Positions 51,455 to 60,451 of a stretch of DNA of 64,000 nucleotides are shown here, in pieces. The first letter of the stretch is position 1. Each line of letters opens with the position of its first letter. The notes under the pieces were generated by a model that did no database searches, had not been told where the DNA came from, and saw nothing but the letters and a program-made list of their open reading frames with translations. This DNA is from Dongia mobilis (GTDB lineage: Bacteria; Pseudomonadota; Alphaproteobacteria; Dongiales; Dongiaceae), in NCBI RefSeq assembly GCF_004363235.1, contig NZ_SNYW01000008.1:496001-560000 (forward strand), given 5' to 3'. The position numbers and the translations under genes were made by a program.

Positions 51455-52039
51455 TCAAGAACCTTTCTGCATGATTTCCTGCAGCCGGGCGGTCATCTCG
51501 TCGACCGGCATGGCGCCGTTCATGACGCCGGCATAGTGGAAGTCGGGATCCATCACGATGATCGCGGTGGAATGGTCCATCAGGTAGTATTCGCCCTCGC
51601 CGCTTTTCTTGTAGTAGACGCGAAAGATCCTGGCTGTCTCGGCGACCGCCTCGGGCGAGCCGGTCAGGCCGATGATCCGGGGATCGAAGGATTCGAGATA
51701 TGCCTTCATCGCCTCCGGCGTGTCGCGTTCTGGATCGATCGAGACGAAGACCGGCTGCACCATGTCCGCCGCCGGCCCCAGCTTCTGCAGCATCAGTGTG
51801 AAGGTGTTGAGGGCGGTGGGGCAGGCGTCGGGGCAGAAGGTGAAGCCGAAGAAGAAGACCGAATACTTGCCCTTGAGGGCCGCCTCGGTGACTTCCTGTC
51901 CATCGGTCCCGGTCAGCCGGAAGGGCCCGCCGACGGCCAGTGTCTCGGTCATCTTGCGGTCGTTGAGGATGTAGCTGGCGCCGATCCCGGCCGCGGCCAC
52001 GAGGGCCAGGCCGGAGACCAGCAGGACGCGCCGGTTCAT
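51455..52039 (-). CDS. SCO family copper-delivery protein
   Basis: A 194-aa thioredoxin-fold protein with an N-terminal membrane anchor (RVLLVSGLALVAAAGIGASY). Copper/redox ligands are FTFCPDACP (CxxxC) and the distant His in LMDHSTAIIVMD. SCO proteins reduce or load the CuA site of cytochrome c oxidase together with PCuAC. It lies 6 nt upstream of the PCuAC gene. Confidence 0.94.
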   Translation of the reverse strand: MNRRVLLVSGLALVAAAGIGASYILNDRKMTETLAVGGPFRLTGTDGQEVTEAALKGKYSVFFFGFTFCPDACPTALNTFTLMLQKLGPAADMVQPVFVSIDPERDTPEAMKAYLESFDPRIIGLTGSPEAVAETARIFRVYYKKSGEGEYYLMDHSTAIIVMDPDFHYAGVMNGAMPVDEMTARLQEIMQKGS

Positions 52040-52102
52040 GGGCGGAACTCCTGAATGGTTGGATTGCGGGCGCCAGCGCGCCCGGCAGCAAGCGTTGGCG
52101 AA

Positions 52103-52501
52103 TCAGGCCAGCGGCGGCGCGCGCGACGCAAACGGGCTGGCGGCAAGACCCGTGGCCAGGGAAACGGGCGCCGGCAGGTCGGCAGCGATCGACCAGCCAA
52201 GGCTGACGGCGAAGGCCAGCGGTGCCGGGCCGATTCCCTTGGCCTGGGCGACCGAGAGGCAGATCGGGCATTTCGTCTGGTGGTGGGCCGGAAGCTTGCC
52301 GCCCTCGTCCGTCCCGCCGAAATCAAGGCAGGTGGCGGCGAAGCTGGCGGCTTCCTCTGGCGTCGCCGCGGCGAAATCCATGGCGCCTGCCATGGCGGAT
52401 GGCGGCAGCACCGGGACCAGGATCTGCAGCACCAACGCGAGCAGCCCCGCCACAAGGGCGAGGGTGCGGCGGCGCGCTGCTGGGAATCCCGATTGCATCA
52501 T
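52103..52501 (-). CDS. DUF2946-like protein of the copper operon
   Basis: A 132-aa protein with an N-terminal hydrophobic segment (ALVAGLLALVLQILVPVLPP) and a short metal-binding-like motif HHQTKCPICLS, followed by a second hydrophobic stretch. This matches DUF2946, found in copper and cytochrome oxidase operons. The function is unknown. It is the first gene of the SCO-PCuAC-cytochrome c run, 63 nt before SCO. Confidence 0.78.
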   Translation of the reverse strand: MMQSGFPAARRRTLALVAGLLALVLQILVPVLPPSAMAGAMDFAAATPEEAASFAATCLDFGGTDEGGKLPAHHQTKCPICLSVAQAKGIGPAPLAFAVSLGWSIAADLPAPVSLATGLAASPFASRAPPLA

Positions 52502-52564
52502 GGCGGCACTCTACCCGCTGGCGCAATGCCGCGGCAAGGCATGGGGACCTGCGGCAAACTGGCC

Positions 52565-53119
52565 CTAGAGAGCGAACCTCTCGCTGATGATGACGGCCAC
52601 CGCCTGCGGCGACAGGGCAGCGGTATCGCTCTCGAGGTCATAACGCATGCCGCGATGGACTCGCGGGAATTGCCAGCGGGCAAGGCCCGGCATCCGGTCG
52701 GGCCGCAGCCGCTCCCGCGCCTCCAAAACGTCAAGCGGCGCATGCACGCCGACCCAATGCAGGCGGTGGCTGGAAAGCAGGCGCGCATAATCATCGCGCG
52801 CCGCCCCGGCGCCCAACAGCACGTCGTCGACGATGAGGTTGTTGCCGGCATCCGCAAGTGCCGCCACAGCCAGCCGCATGCCGGAAAGCAGCCGCTCGCA
52901 GACAACACCGGTATGAATGGCAACGGAGGGATGTCCGTCTTCCTGCAGCGTCTCGAAGACCAGGCCGTCGGGATGGTCGAAATATCCGGGCGGCAGCATG
53001 TCGAGGAAATCATCCATGGCGACATGCAGGAAGGGCTCGGCCGTGATCCCCTGCAAGGCCCCGGCGATCGAGCTCTTGCCGGCACTGCCGACGCCGTTCA
53101 ACAGGATGATGATGGACAG
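52565..53119 (-). CDS. P-loop kinase, chloramphenicol 3-O-phosphotransferase-like
   Basis: About 184 aa. The P-loop is NGVGSAGKSSIAGAL, with MDDFLDMLPPGYFDHPDG and VDDVLLGAGAARDDYARLL as in the CPT family (PF07931). These phosphorylate chloramphenicol in Streptomyces, but most relatives have unknown substrates. ATG is absent at the N-terminus: TTG53099-53101 would cut off the first beta-strand, while CTG at 53117-53119 gives LSIIILLNGVGSAGKS, the proper family start. I use 53119 for this reason. Confidence 0.72.
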   Translation of the reverse strand: MSIIILLNGVGSAGKSSIAGALQGITAEPFLHVAMDDFLDMLPPGYFDHPDGLVFETLQEDGHPSVAIHTGVVCERLLSGMRLAVAALADAGNNLIVDDVLLGAGAARDDYARLLSSHRLHWVGVHAPLDVLEARERLRPDRMPGLARWQFPRVHRGMRYDLESDTAALSPQAVAVIISERFAL

Positions 53120-53186
53120 GAGGCCCCCCTGAGAATCCGAGGCAGAATTTGATGCGGCGACTATGCGCCATGCAGGCGCAAAAGCA

Positions 53187-53216
53187 AAACGGCCGCCCTC
53201 ACCAGGGCGGCCGTTT
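53187..53216 (-). terminator. Rho-independent terminator of the rpsF-rpsR-rplI operon
   Basis: A 13-bp perfect stem (AAACGGCCGCCCT and complement, 4-nt loop) is followed on the minus strand by TTTTGCTTTTGC. It lies 24 nt past the rplI stop. Confidence 0.88.
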
Positions 53217-53240
53217 CGTCACGTCTCTCGGTCGCTGGGC

Positions 53241-53819
53241 TTAGGCTTCCGCCGCTTCCCCGCTGGTGCCCGAGGCTTCTTCCGCCTCGGCCAGCAGCTT
53301 GTCGAGATCCGGGGTCGCGTCCTCGTCGGTCTTGGCGACGAAGCCGCCGGCCTTTTCCTGGATCGCGGCTTCGTCTTCCGACTTGGCCACGTTGGCCGTC
53401 ACGGTGACGACCACTTCCGGGTGCAGGGCGACGCGCACCGGGTGCAGGCCCAGCGTCTTGATCGGCTTGTCGAGCACCACCTGGCGGCGTTCCACGGTGA
53501 AGCCGGCGGCAGTGACGCCCTCGGCGATATCGCGGGTCGAAACCGAGCCGAACAGGATGCCGGTCTCCGACGCCTGGCGGATGAGGACGATCTTCAGACC
53601 GTCGACCTTGGCCGAAACCTTCTGCGCCTCTTCCTTGAGCTTCAGGTTGTTGGCCTCGATCTGGGCGCGCTGCGCTTCGAAGCGCTTCTTGTTCTCGTCG
53701 GTGGCGCGCAGGGCCTTCTTCTGCGGCAGCAGGAAGTTGCGGGCAAAGCCCGCCTTCACGCTGACGACATCGCCGATATGGCCGAGCTTCTCGACGCGCT
53801 GGAGCAGGATGACTTCCAT
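53241..53819 (-). CDS. rplI: 50S ribosomal protein L9
   Basis: 192 aa. The N-terminal L9 domain is intact ([40 protein letters not shown]), joined by a long helix to the C-terminal rRNA-binding domain. A further ~40-residue acidic Ala/Glu tail ([20 protein letters not shown]) makes it longer than the ~150-aa E. coli protein, as usual in alphaproteobacteria. AAGGAGG precedes ATG53819. Confidence 0.97.
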   Translation of the reverse strand: MEVILLQRVEKLGHIGDVVSVKAGFARNFLLPQKKALRATDENKKRFEAQRAQIEANNLKLKEEAQKVSAKVDGLKIVLIRQASETGILFGSVSTRDIAEGVTAAGFTVERRQVVLDKPIKTLGLHPVRVALHPEVVVTVTANVAKSEDEAAIQEKAGGFVAKTDEDATPDLDKLLAEAEEASGTSGEAAEA

Positions 53820-53832
53820 TTTTCCGTCCTCC

Positions 53833-54138
53833 TTACTTCACCACATAGGGCAGCAGGCCCAGGAAGCGGGCGCGCTTGATCGCCTGGGCGAGCAGACGCT
53901 GCTTCTTGGTGCTCACCGCGGTGATGCGGCTCGGCACGATCTTGCCGCGTTCGGAGATGAAGCGGCCAAGCAGCTTCACGTCCTTGTAGTCGATCTTCGG
54001 CGCATTCGGGCCCGAGAAGGGGCACGACTTGCGGCGACGGAAGAAGGGACGGCGACCGCCCGCACCACCGCCCGGACGACCGCCCTCGCGGCCACCTTCG
54101 CGACCGCCCTCGCGGCCGCCACGTTCAACTTCGCTCAT
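53833..54138 (-). CDS. rpsR: 30S ribosomal protein S18
   Basis: A 101-aa protein. The conserved S18 core ([40 protein letters not shown]) begins near residue 48. The first ~30 residues are an unusual run of GGRE repeats, making it longer than the usual 75-85 aa. It binds S6 in the 30S platform. ATG54138 overlaps the rpsF stop by 4 nt. Confidence 0.96.
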   Translation of the reverse strand: MSEVERGGREGGREGGREGGRPGGGAGGRRPFFRRRKSCPFSGPNAPKIDYKDVKLLGRFISERGKIVPSRITAVSTKKQRLLAQAIKRARFLGLLPYVVK

Positions 54139-54638
54139 GCCCGCTCTCCTTCACCTTCGGCAGCAACGCGTTCGCCACGGTCGCGATCGCGACCCGGACG
54201 CAGGCGATCGTCGCGATCGCCACGGCCACCCTCGCGGTCACCGCGGCCGCCGAAACGGCCACCCTCGCGGCCGCCTTCACGGTCGCCACGGCCACCACGC
54301 TCGTCGCGGTCGCGGCCCTTGGACTGCAGCATGGCGCTGGGGCCGGCCTCGAGCTCGTCGACGCGCACGGTCAGGTAGCGCAGCACGTCCTCGTTGAGGC
54401 GCATGTTGCGCTCCAGCTCGGCGATGGCGCCGGCCGGGGCATCGATGTTGAAGAGCACGAAATGGCCCTTGCGGTTCTTGTTGATGCGGTAGGTGAGGCC
54501 CTTGAGGCCCCAATATTCCTTCTTCAGCACCTGACCGCCCTGGGCGGTGACGATGCCGGTGAAGGCTTCGGCCAAGGCGTCGACCTGCTGGGCAGTGACG
54601 TCCTGGCGCGCAATAAAGACGTTCTCGTAGAACGGCAT
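54135..54638 (-). CDS. rpsF: 30S ribosomal protein S6
   Basis: A 167-aa protein. The S6 fold occupies residues 1-105 ([61 protein letters not shown]). It is followed by a ~55-residue tail of Arg/Gly/Asp/Glu repeats ([20 protein letters not shown]). E. coli S6 has an acidic tail that is poly-glutamylated by RimK; this one is mixed charge. It is first in the rpsF-rpsR-rplI operon. Confidence 0.96.
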   Translation of the reverse strand: MPFYENVFIARQDVTAQQVDALAEAFTGIVTAQGGQVLKKEYWGLKGLTYRINKNRKGHFVLFNIDAPAGAIAELERNMRLNEDVLRYLTVRVDELEAGPSAMLQSKGRDRDERGGRGDREGGREGGRFGGRGDREGGRGDRDDRLRPGRDRDRGERVAAEGEGERA

Positions 54639-54871
54639 TAAGCAGCTCCCTCTGGCTCTTAGCGGCCCGCCGCTGGTCTGCCGGGGATCGGCAGCGCATC
54701 AGCCGAGATGACTGGAAAACCCAATCATTTCACGGGCCTAGCCGATCCCCTCGCACCGTTCGATGACAGTGGCCCGCAAGCAGGACGGAGGGTCGGCAGG
54801 GCTATGGACGGGCGGGTTATACACAGGGTGCCCGGGCAAGACAAGGCAAGGCGCGTCTAGGACTATTAGCC

Positions 54872-55216
54872 TTAGACGCTGCGCCCGTCATAGGGGACGC
54901 GGTTCACCGAGGCAAGGTCGACGCCCTCGAGGCAACGGATGTTGACGGCAGCGGTGGCACTGCCATCCGGGCCGGTGCCGAAGCCGAAGGGGGCGCAGCC
55001 GCAGGTGGGGCAGAAATGATGGTCGATGACATGCCGGTTGAAGCGATAGGTGGCCAAGGTCGCCTCCGGCGAGGCGAGGCGCAGCTTGTCGCGCGGCACG
55101 AAGAACAGCAGATAGCCCTTGCGGCTGCAATGCGAGCAATTGCACTCGATCGCCTGGTCGAAATCGCCGTCCACGGTGAAGCGGATCGCCCCGCAATGGC
55201 AGCTTCCCTTGTGCAT
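54872..55216 (-). CDS. GFA family zinc protein
   Basis: A 114-aa Mss4-like protein with cysteines at GSCHCGAIRF, CNCSHCSRKGY and HFCPTCGCAPFG. The family includes glutathione-dependent formaldehyde-activating enzymes and many of unknown function. GGGGAGG lies 8 nt before ATG55216. It differs from the GFA protein at 39720 and lies alone between the ribosomal operon and fabD, divergent from fabD. Confidence 0.9.
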   Translation of the reverse strand: MHKGSCHCGAIRFTVDGDFDQAIECNCSHCSRKGYLLFFVPRDKLRLASPEATLATYRFNRHVIDHHFCPTCGCAPFGFGTGPDGSATAAVNIRCLEGVDLASVNRVPYDGRSV

Positions 55217-55342
55217 GGTGTTGCCTCCCCGGAATTGGCGCCAAACCAGGCCAATTCCTAGCCGCTTGACGGGGGGGTGTCACCTGCGCTCTAAGCCCCG
55301 CACTCTTCATTCCCCGCACAATTCTTTTCGGGAGGCAAAGGC

Positions 55343-56290
55343 ATGCGCGCATTCGTGTTTCCGGGGCAGGGCTCCCAGGCGGTCGGCATGGGCAAGGCTT
55401 TGGCCGAGGCCTTCGCGCCCGCCCGCCTTGTCTTCGAGGAGGTCGACGACGCCCTCGGCCAGAAGCTCAGCCATCTCATGTTCGAGGGGCCTGAAGGCGA
55501 CCTCACTTTGACCGAGAATGCGCAGCCGGCGCTGATGGCGGTCTCGATGGCCGTACTCCGCGTGCTGGAAGCCGAGGGCGGGTTCAAGATCGCCGACAAG
55601 GCGTCCTATGTGGCCGGCCACAGCCTCGGCGAGTATTCGGCCCTGGCCGCCGCCGGCGCCTTCACCCTCGCCGATACCGCGCGCCTTCTGAAACTGCGCG
55701 GCCAGGCGATGCAGAAAGCGGTGCCGGTGGGCGAGGGGGCCATGGCGGCCCTCCTCAATTTCGATCTCGCCCGCGCCGAGAAGGTGGCGGCCGCGGCTGC
55801 CGCGGAAACCAAACTGGTCTGCGCCGTCGCCAATGACAACGATCCAAGCCAGGTGGTCGTCTCCGGTGCCAAGGCGGCGGTCGAGCGCGCCGGCGCCCTG
55901 GCGCTTGAAGCCGGGGCCAAGCGTGCCGTGATGCTGCCCGTCTCCGCCCCCTTCCATTGCCCGCTGATGCAGCCCGCGGCCGATGCCATGGCCGAGGCCC
56001 TGGCGAAAACGCAGATCCACATGCCGGTGGTGCCGGTCATCGCCAATGTGACGGCGCAGCCGGTCTCGGACCCCGCCACCATCCGCGATTTGCTGGTGAA
56101 GCAGGTAACCGGCACGGTGCGCTGGCGCGAGAGCGTCGAGACCATGAAGAAGCTCAATGTAGACCGGGTCTTTGAACTCGGCGCCGGCAAGGTGCTGAGC
56201 GGCCTGGTGAAGCGCATCGACAAGGAAATCGAGGCGCAATCGGTCGGCCAGCCGGCCGATATCGAAGCCGCGCTCAAGATTCTCGTCTAA
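55343..56290 (+). CDS. fabD: Malonyl-CoA:ACP transacylase
   Basis: A 315-aa enzyme that loads malonate onto ACP. The N-terminal FPGQGSQAVGMGK, the nucleophile Ser in GHSLGEYSALAAAG and the His in VSAPFHCPLMQPA are all present. ATG55343 has GGGAGG upstream. It starts a fab cluster with fabG 12 nt downstream. Confidence 0.97.
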   Translation: MRAFVFPGQGSQAVGMGKALAEAFAPARLVFEEVDDALGQKLSHLMFEGPEGDLTLTENAQPALMAVSMAVLRVLEAEGGFKIADKASYVAGHSLGEYSALAAAGAFTLADTARLLKLRGQAMQKAVPVGEGAMAALLNFDLARAEKVAAAAAAETKLVCAVANDNDPSQVVVSGAKAAVERAGALALEAGAKRAVMLPVSAPFHCPLMQPAADAMAEALAKTQIHMPVVPVIANVTAQPVSDPATIRDLLVKQVTGTVRWRESVETMKKLNVDRVFELGAGKVLSGLVKRIDKEIEAQSVGQPADIEAALKILV

Positions 56291-56302
56291 CGGAGGCAAT
56301 CC

Positions 56303-57040
56303 ATGTTCGATCTTTCCGGCAAGACCGCGCTCGTCACGGGTGCTTCGGGTGGCATCGGCGGCGCCATCGCCCGGGCGCTGCACGGCCAGGGCGCCGTCGT
56401 GACATTGTCCGGCACGCGGCGCGAGGCGCTGGATGCGCTGGCGGCCGAGCTCAAGGAGCGGGTCCATGTGGTGACCGCCGATCTCGGCGACGCCGCCTCG
56501 ACCGAGGCGCTCGCCAAGGACGCGGAAGCCGCCATGGGCCGGCTCGACATCCTGGTCAACAATGCCGGCCTCACGCGCGACAACATCGCCATGCGCATGA
56601 AGGACGAGGAATGGCAGAAGGTGATCGACGTCAACCTGACCGCCGGCTTCCGCCTCGCCCGCGCCGCCATGCGCGGCATGATGAAGCGCCGCTTCGGCCG
56701 CATCATCGGCATCACCTCGGTGGTCGGCGTCACCGGCAATCCGGGCCAGGCCAATTACGCGGCCGCCAAGGCCGGCATGATTGGTATGACCAAGGCGCTG
56801 GCCCAGGAACTGGCCAGCCGCAGCATCACGGTGAATTGCGTGGCGCCCGGTTTCATCGCCACCGCCATGACGGACGCCCTCAACGAGGAGCAGCAGAACC
56901 AGTTGCTGCCCCGGATTCCCATGGGCCGCATGGGCACGGCCGGGGAAATCGCGGCGGCGGTGGCCTATCTCGCCAGCGACGAGGCCGCCTACATGACCGG
57001 CCAGACACTTCACGTAAATGGCGGTATGGCTATGATTTAA
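56303..57040 (+). CDS. fabG: 3-oxoacyl-ACP reductase
   Basis: A 245-aa NADPH-dependent SDR for the first reduction of fatty acid elongation. It shows VTGASGGIGGAIARAL, NNAGLTRDNIAMRM and the catalytic YAAAKAGMIGMTKALA (Tyr, Lys), with GFIATAMTD. Between fabD and acpP, as usual. CGGAGG precedes ATG56303. Confidence 0.96.
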   Translation: MFDLSGKTALVTGASGGIGGAIARALHGQGAVVTLSGTRREALDALAAELKERVHVVTADLGDAASTEALAKDAEAAMGRLDILVNNAGLTRDNIAMRMKDEEWQKVIDVNLTAGFRLARAAMRGMMKRRFGRIIGITSVVGVTGNPGQANYAAAKAGMIGMTKALAQELASRSITVNCVAPGFIATAMTDALNEEQQNQLLPRIPMGRMGTAGEIAAAVAYLASDEAAYMTGQTLHVNGGMAMI

Positions 57041-57265
57041 TTACATTTTATCACGATCAGGCAGAGCCTGGCCCGGGCTACTGGCCAAATCCCGCCGAGT
57101 TGTGATAAGTGACCGCTGAAACATCGCGGCGATTCATCGGAATCCCTGCTGAAACCGGGCGGAAAGCCGGGTTAAGCTCGCGGTTCGGATGCGTTACTTC
57201 GGGTACAGAGAGTGCAAGGAACTGCCGACCGTTTCCGGACCGGCGCAAACAAGGGAAAAATCAAG

Positions 57266-57502
57266 ATGAGCGACGTTGCTGAGCGCGTGAAGAAGATCGT
57301 CATCGAGCACCTCGGCGTGGAAGAGGCCAAGGTCACGGAAGGTGCCAATTTCATCGACGATCTGGGCGCGGACAGCCTTGATACCGTCGAACTGGTCATG
57401 GCGTTCGAAGAGGAATTCGGCTGCGAGATTCCGGACGATGCGGCCGAGAAGATCCTGACCGTCAAGGACGCCATCGACTACATCAAGTCGAAGTCGGCCT
57501 GA
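57266..57502 (+). CDS. acpP: Acyl carrier protein
   Basis: A 78-aa acidic four-helix protein. The phosphopantetheine Ser is in [20 protein letters not shown]. It carries the growing acyl chains. ATG57266 follows AAGGGAAAAATCAAG, and the in-frame codon at 57212 is too early for the family. A 225-bp gap separates it from fabG, so it probably has its own promoter; a strong terminator-like hairpin lies after it. Confidence 0.97.
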   Translation: MSDVAERVKKIVIEHLGVEEAKVTEGANFIDDLGADSLDTVELVMAFEEEFGCEIPDDAAEKILTVKDAIDYIKSKSA

Positions 57503-57562
57503 GCCAGTTGCCTGCCGCCTGCGGCCTGATGGCCGGCCGGCGGCGGCAGCGTTGAAGTTTTG

Positions 57563-57598
57563 CGCACGGGCCCCACATTCTGGGGCCCGTGCGATTTT
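57563..57598 (+). terminator. Terminator or attenuator between acpP and fabF
   Basis: A 13-bp perfect stem (CGCACGGGCCCCA and complement, 5-nt loop) followed by ATTTTTAG. It should end much of the acpP transcript, allowing far more acpP than fabF. Confidence 0.88.
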
Positions 57599-57667
57599 TA
57601 GGCATGTCGTCGGCACCGCACCGCGCAGCGGCGATATCGAACGGACAGCAAGAGCAGCGAGGTCAGC

Positions 57668-58930
57668 ATGCGTCGCGTCGTCGTCACCGGTATGGGCATC
57701 GTCTCACCCTTGGGGGTGGGCGTGGAGCATGTCTGGAAGCGGCTGCTCAAGGCCGAATCCGGCATCAGCGGGATCCAGTCCTTCGACGTTTCCGACCTGC
57801 CCTGCAAGATCGGCGGCCAGGTGCCGCTGGGCGACAAGGCCAGCGGCAATTACAACCCGGACGAATACGTGGCGCCGAAGGACCAGCGCAAGATGGAGCC
57901 CTTCATCGTCATGGGCATCGCCGCCGCCGACGAGGCGGTGAAGGATTCGGGCTGGCTGCCGACCCACCAGGAATCGCTCGACCGCACCGGGGTCCTCATC
58001 GGTTCGGGCATCGGCGGCCTCAACGGCATCTACGACACCTCGCTCATCCTGGCCGAAAAGGGCCCGCGCCGAGTCTCGCCCTTCTTCGTGCCCTCCTGCC
58101 TCATCAATCTTGTCTCCGGTCACGTCTCGATCCGCTTCGGCTTCCGCGGCCCCAATCATTCCGTCGTAACGGCCTGCGCAACCGGCAGCCATGCCATCGG
58201 CGATGCCGCGCGCCTGATCGCCCTCGATGACGCCGACGTGATGGTGGCGGGTGGCGCCGAGGCCACGATCGGGCGCATCGGCTATGCCGGCTTCTGTGCC
58301 GCGCGCGCCATGTCGACCGGCTTCAATGACCGCCCGACCGAGGCCTCGCGCCCTTGGGACAAGGACCGCGACGGCTTTGTCATGGGCGAAGGCGCCGGCA
58401 TGGTGGTGCTGGAGGAATACGAGCACGCCAAGAAGCGCGGCGCCAAGATCTATGCCGAGGTTGTGGGCTATGGCCTCTCCGGCGACGCCTATCACATCAC
58501 CGCCCCCTCGGAGGACGGCAATGGCGGCTTCCGCGCCATGACGGCGGCCCTCAAGCGGGCGAAGCTCAACCCCGAGGACATCGACTATATCAATGCCCAC
58601 GGCACCTCGACGCCGCTTGGCGACGAGATCGAGCTGGGTGCCGTCAAGCGCCTCTTCGGCGAGCATGCCTACAAGCTCACCATGTCCTCGACCAAATCGG
58701 CGACCGGGCATCTGCTGGGGGCGGCCGGTGCCGTCGAGGCGATCTTCTCGATCCTCTCGATCCGCGACCAGGTGGCGCCGCCGACGCTCAACCTCACCAA
58801 TCCGTCGGATGGCTGCGATATCGACCTCGCCCCGAAACAGGCAAAGCAGCGCAAGATCCGTCATGCGCTCTCCAACTCCTTCGGCTTCGGCGGCACCAAT
58901 GCCAGCGTGATCTTCGCGGCGCCGAACTGA
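57668..58930 (+). CDS. fabF: Beta-ketoacyl-ACP synthase II
   Basis: A 420-aa condensing enzyme. The catalytic triad is Cys in VTACATGSHAIGDAARLI, His in INAHGTSTPLGDE and His in SATGHLLGAAG, with the C-terminal NSFGFGGTNAS loop. It elongates acyl-ACP and helps control membrane unsaturation. It sits behind the acpP terminator and 34 nt before mltG. Confidence 0.97.
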   Translation: MRRVVVTGMGIVSPLGVGVEHVWKRLLKAESGISGIQSFDVSDLPCKIGGQVPLGDKASGNYNPDEYVAPKDQRKMEPFIVMGIAAADEAVKDSGWLPTHQESLDRTGVLIGSGIGGLNGIYDTSLILAEKGPRRVSPFFVPSCLINLVSGHVSIRFGFRGPNHSVVTACATGSHAIGDAARLIALDDADVMVAGGAEATIGRIGYAGFCAARAMSTGFNDRPTEASRPWDKDRDGFVMGEGAGMVVLEEYEHAKKRGAKIYAEVVGYGLSGDAYHITAPSEDGNGGFRAMTAALKRAKLNPEDIDYINAHGTSTPLGDEIELGAVKRLFGEHAYKLTMSSTKSATGHLLGAAGAVEAIFSILSIRDQVAPPTLNLTNPSDGCDIDLAPKQAKQRKIRHALSNSFGFGGTNASVIFAAPN

Positions 58931-58964
58931 GGCGGCGTCGAGGATTCCCGGGGCGCCCGCCGCC

Positions 58965-59966
58965 ATGTCGCTCTTCCGCAGGCTGGCAAGGCTCGCCGCC
59001 GCGCTCGTCCTTCTGGGCGCCCTCGCTGTGGGCGCCGCTGCCTATTGGTTCCAGGCGACTTTCAACGGCAACGGGCCGCTGACGGAGGAAAAGACCCTGG
59101 TGATCCCGAAGGGGAGCGGCGTTGCCGCCATCGCCGAGCTGCTGGCGGCGGAAGGCATCATCGCCGAGCCGCTGGTCTTCAAGGCGGGGGTGCGTCTCTA
59201 CGCCGACAGCCAGCCGCTGCAGGCGGGCGAATTCAGCTTCCCCGCCCATGTCTCGCCGCGTGGCGCCATGCAGGTGCTGATCGAGGGGAAATCGGTGCTG
59301 CACCGCATCACTATCGCCGAAGGCCTGACGGTGGCCGAGATCTTCGCCGTGCTGGAGGCGATGCCGCTGCTCGAAGGATCGCTGCCATCCCTGCCGCCGG
59401 AAGGCTCGCTCCTGCCCGAGACCTACTTCTTCGTGCGCGGCGACCAGCGCAGCGCCATGGTCGAGCGCATGCAGGCCAACATGCAGGCGAAGCTCGCCGA
59501 ATTATGGGAGCAGCGCGACCCCGAGTTGAAGACCATCTCGACGCCGGAGGAGGCCGTCATCCTGGCTTCGATCGTCGAAAAGGAGACCGGGGTAAAGGCC
59601 GAGCGCGCCCGCGTCGCCGCCGTCTTCCACAACCGCCTGCGGATCGGCATGCCGCTGCAATCCGACCCGACCGCGATCTATGGCATCACCGAAGGCAAGG
59701 CGCCGCTGGGCCGCGAGCTGACCACGGCCGATCTCCGCCTCGACAACGACTACAACACCTATGTCATTCCCGGCCTGCCGCCCGGACCAATCGCCAATCC
59801 TGGCGTGGCGGCGCTGCACGCGGTCTTGAATCCGATCACCTCCAAGGAACTCTATTTCGTCGCCGACGGTACCGGCGGCCACGCTTTTGCCGAGACGCTG
59901 GACGGCCACAACCGCAACGTCGCCAAATGGCGCAAGATCCAGAAGCAACGGAGCCAGTCCGAATGA
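58965..59966 (+). CDS. mltG: Endolytic murein transglycosylase MltG
   Basis: A 333-aa inner-membrane protein with one N-terminal anchor (AALVLLGALAVGAAAYWF) and a periplasmic LysM-like plus YceG catalytic domain. The catalytic Glu is in ASIVEKETGVKAERARVAAV, followed by NRLRIGMPLQSDPTAIYG and PGPIANPGVAALHAVLNP. It cuts nascent glycan strands. Its stop overlaps the next gene by 4 nt. Confidence 0.96.
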   Translation: MSLFRRLARLAAALVLLGALAVGAAAYWFQATFNGNGPLTEEKTLVIPKGSGVAAIAELLAAEGIIAEPLVFKAGVRLYADSQPLQAGEFSFPAHVSPRGAMQVLIEGKSVLHRITIAEGLTVAEIFAVLEAMPLLEGSLPSLPPEGSLLPETYFFVRGDQRSAMVERMQANMQAKLAELWEQRDPELKTISTPEEAVILASIVEKETGVKAERARVAAVFHNRLRIGMPLQSDPTAIYGITEGKAPLGRELTTADLRLDNDYNTYVIPGLPPGPIANPGVAALHAVLNPITSKELYFVADGTGGHAFAETLDGHNRNVAKWRKIQKQRSQSE

Positions 59967-60415
59967 GCGAAAAGAAAAAAACCGCAGCGGCCGGGCGCCT
60001 CGAACCCGTAACCAATGTCGGCAGGCAATGCGCCCTCTATCTGGGCCTCGTCGCTCTGCTGGCCGGTGGCGTTGCCTTTGTGGCACCGCTCGACCGTACG
60101 CCGGCCGAGGCAATGGACGACACCGTCATGCCCCTCATCGGCGATTTCATCATGCTGCCGCCGCTTGGCGCGGAGGAGGGGGCGAAGGCCACCATCGCCA
60201 CCTTCTATGTCACCGGCGACGCGGCCAGGGAGATGTGGGACGCCTTCCCGATGCAGCCGGTCGAGGATGAATGCGTCGGGCGCTGGTCGAAATACGGCAA
60301 CGGCATGGTCTGCTATGGCGACAATGGCGACGGCAGTCCGGCCGAACCGCCCTATGAATGCACCTTCGGCATCGAGTTGACGACCCAGGTCCTGACCCTC
60401 GCGCAGGATTGCTGA
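59963..60415 (+). CDS. Hypothetical protein coupled to mltG (150 aa)
   Basis: A 150-aa protein with a basic N-terminus and one membrane helix (QCALYLGLVALLAGGVAFVA), then a periplasmic domain of ~110 residues. The domain carries four cysteines (DECVGRW, MVCYGD, YECTFG, AQDC) that may form disulfides. I do not recognise a family. ATG59963 overlaps the mltG stop (ATGA), so it is made with MltG and could act with it at the cell wall; this is position-based inference. A longer frame upstream only shadows mltG. Confidence 0.75.
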   Translation: MSEKKKTAAAGRLEPVTNVGRQCALYLGLVALLAGGVAFVAPLDRTPAEAMDDTVMPLIGDFIMLPPLGAEEGAKATIATFYVTGDAAREMWDAFPMQPVEDECVGRWSKYGNGMVCYGDNGDGSPAEPPYECTFGIELTTQVLTLAQDC

Positions 60416-60451
60416 GGGCCGGCGTAACCCGTCTGAGGCGGCAATACCGCT

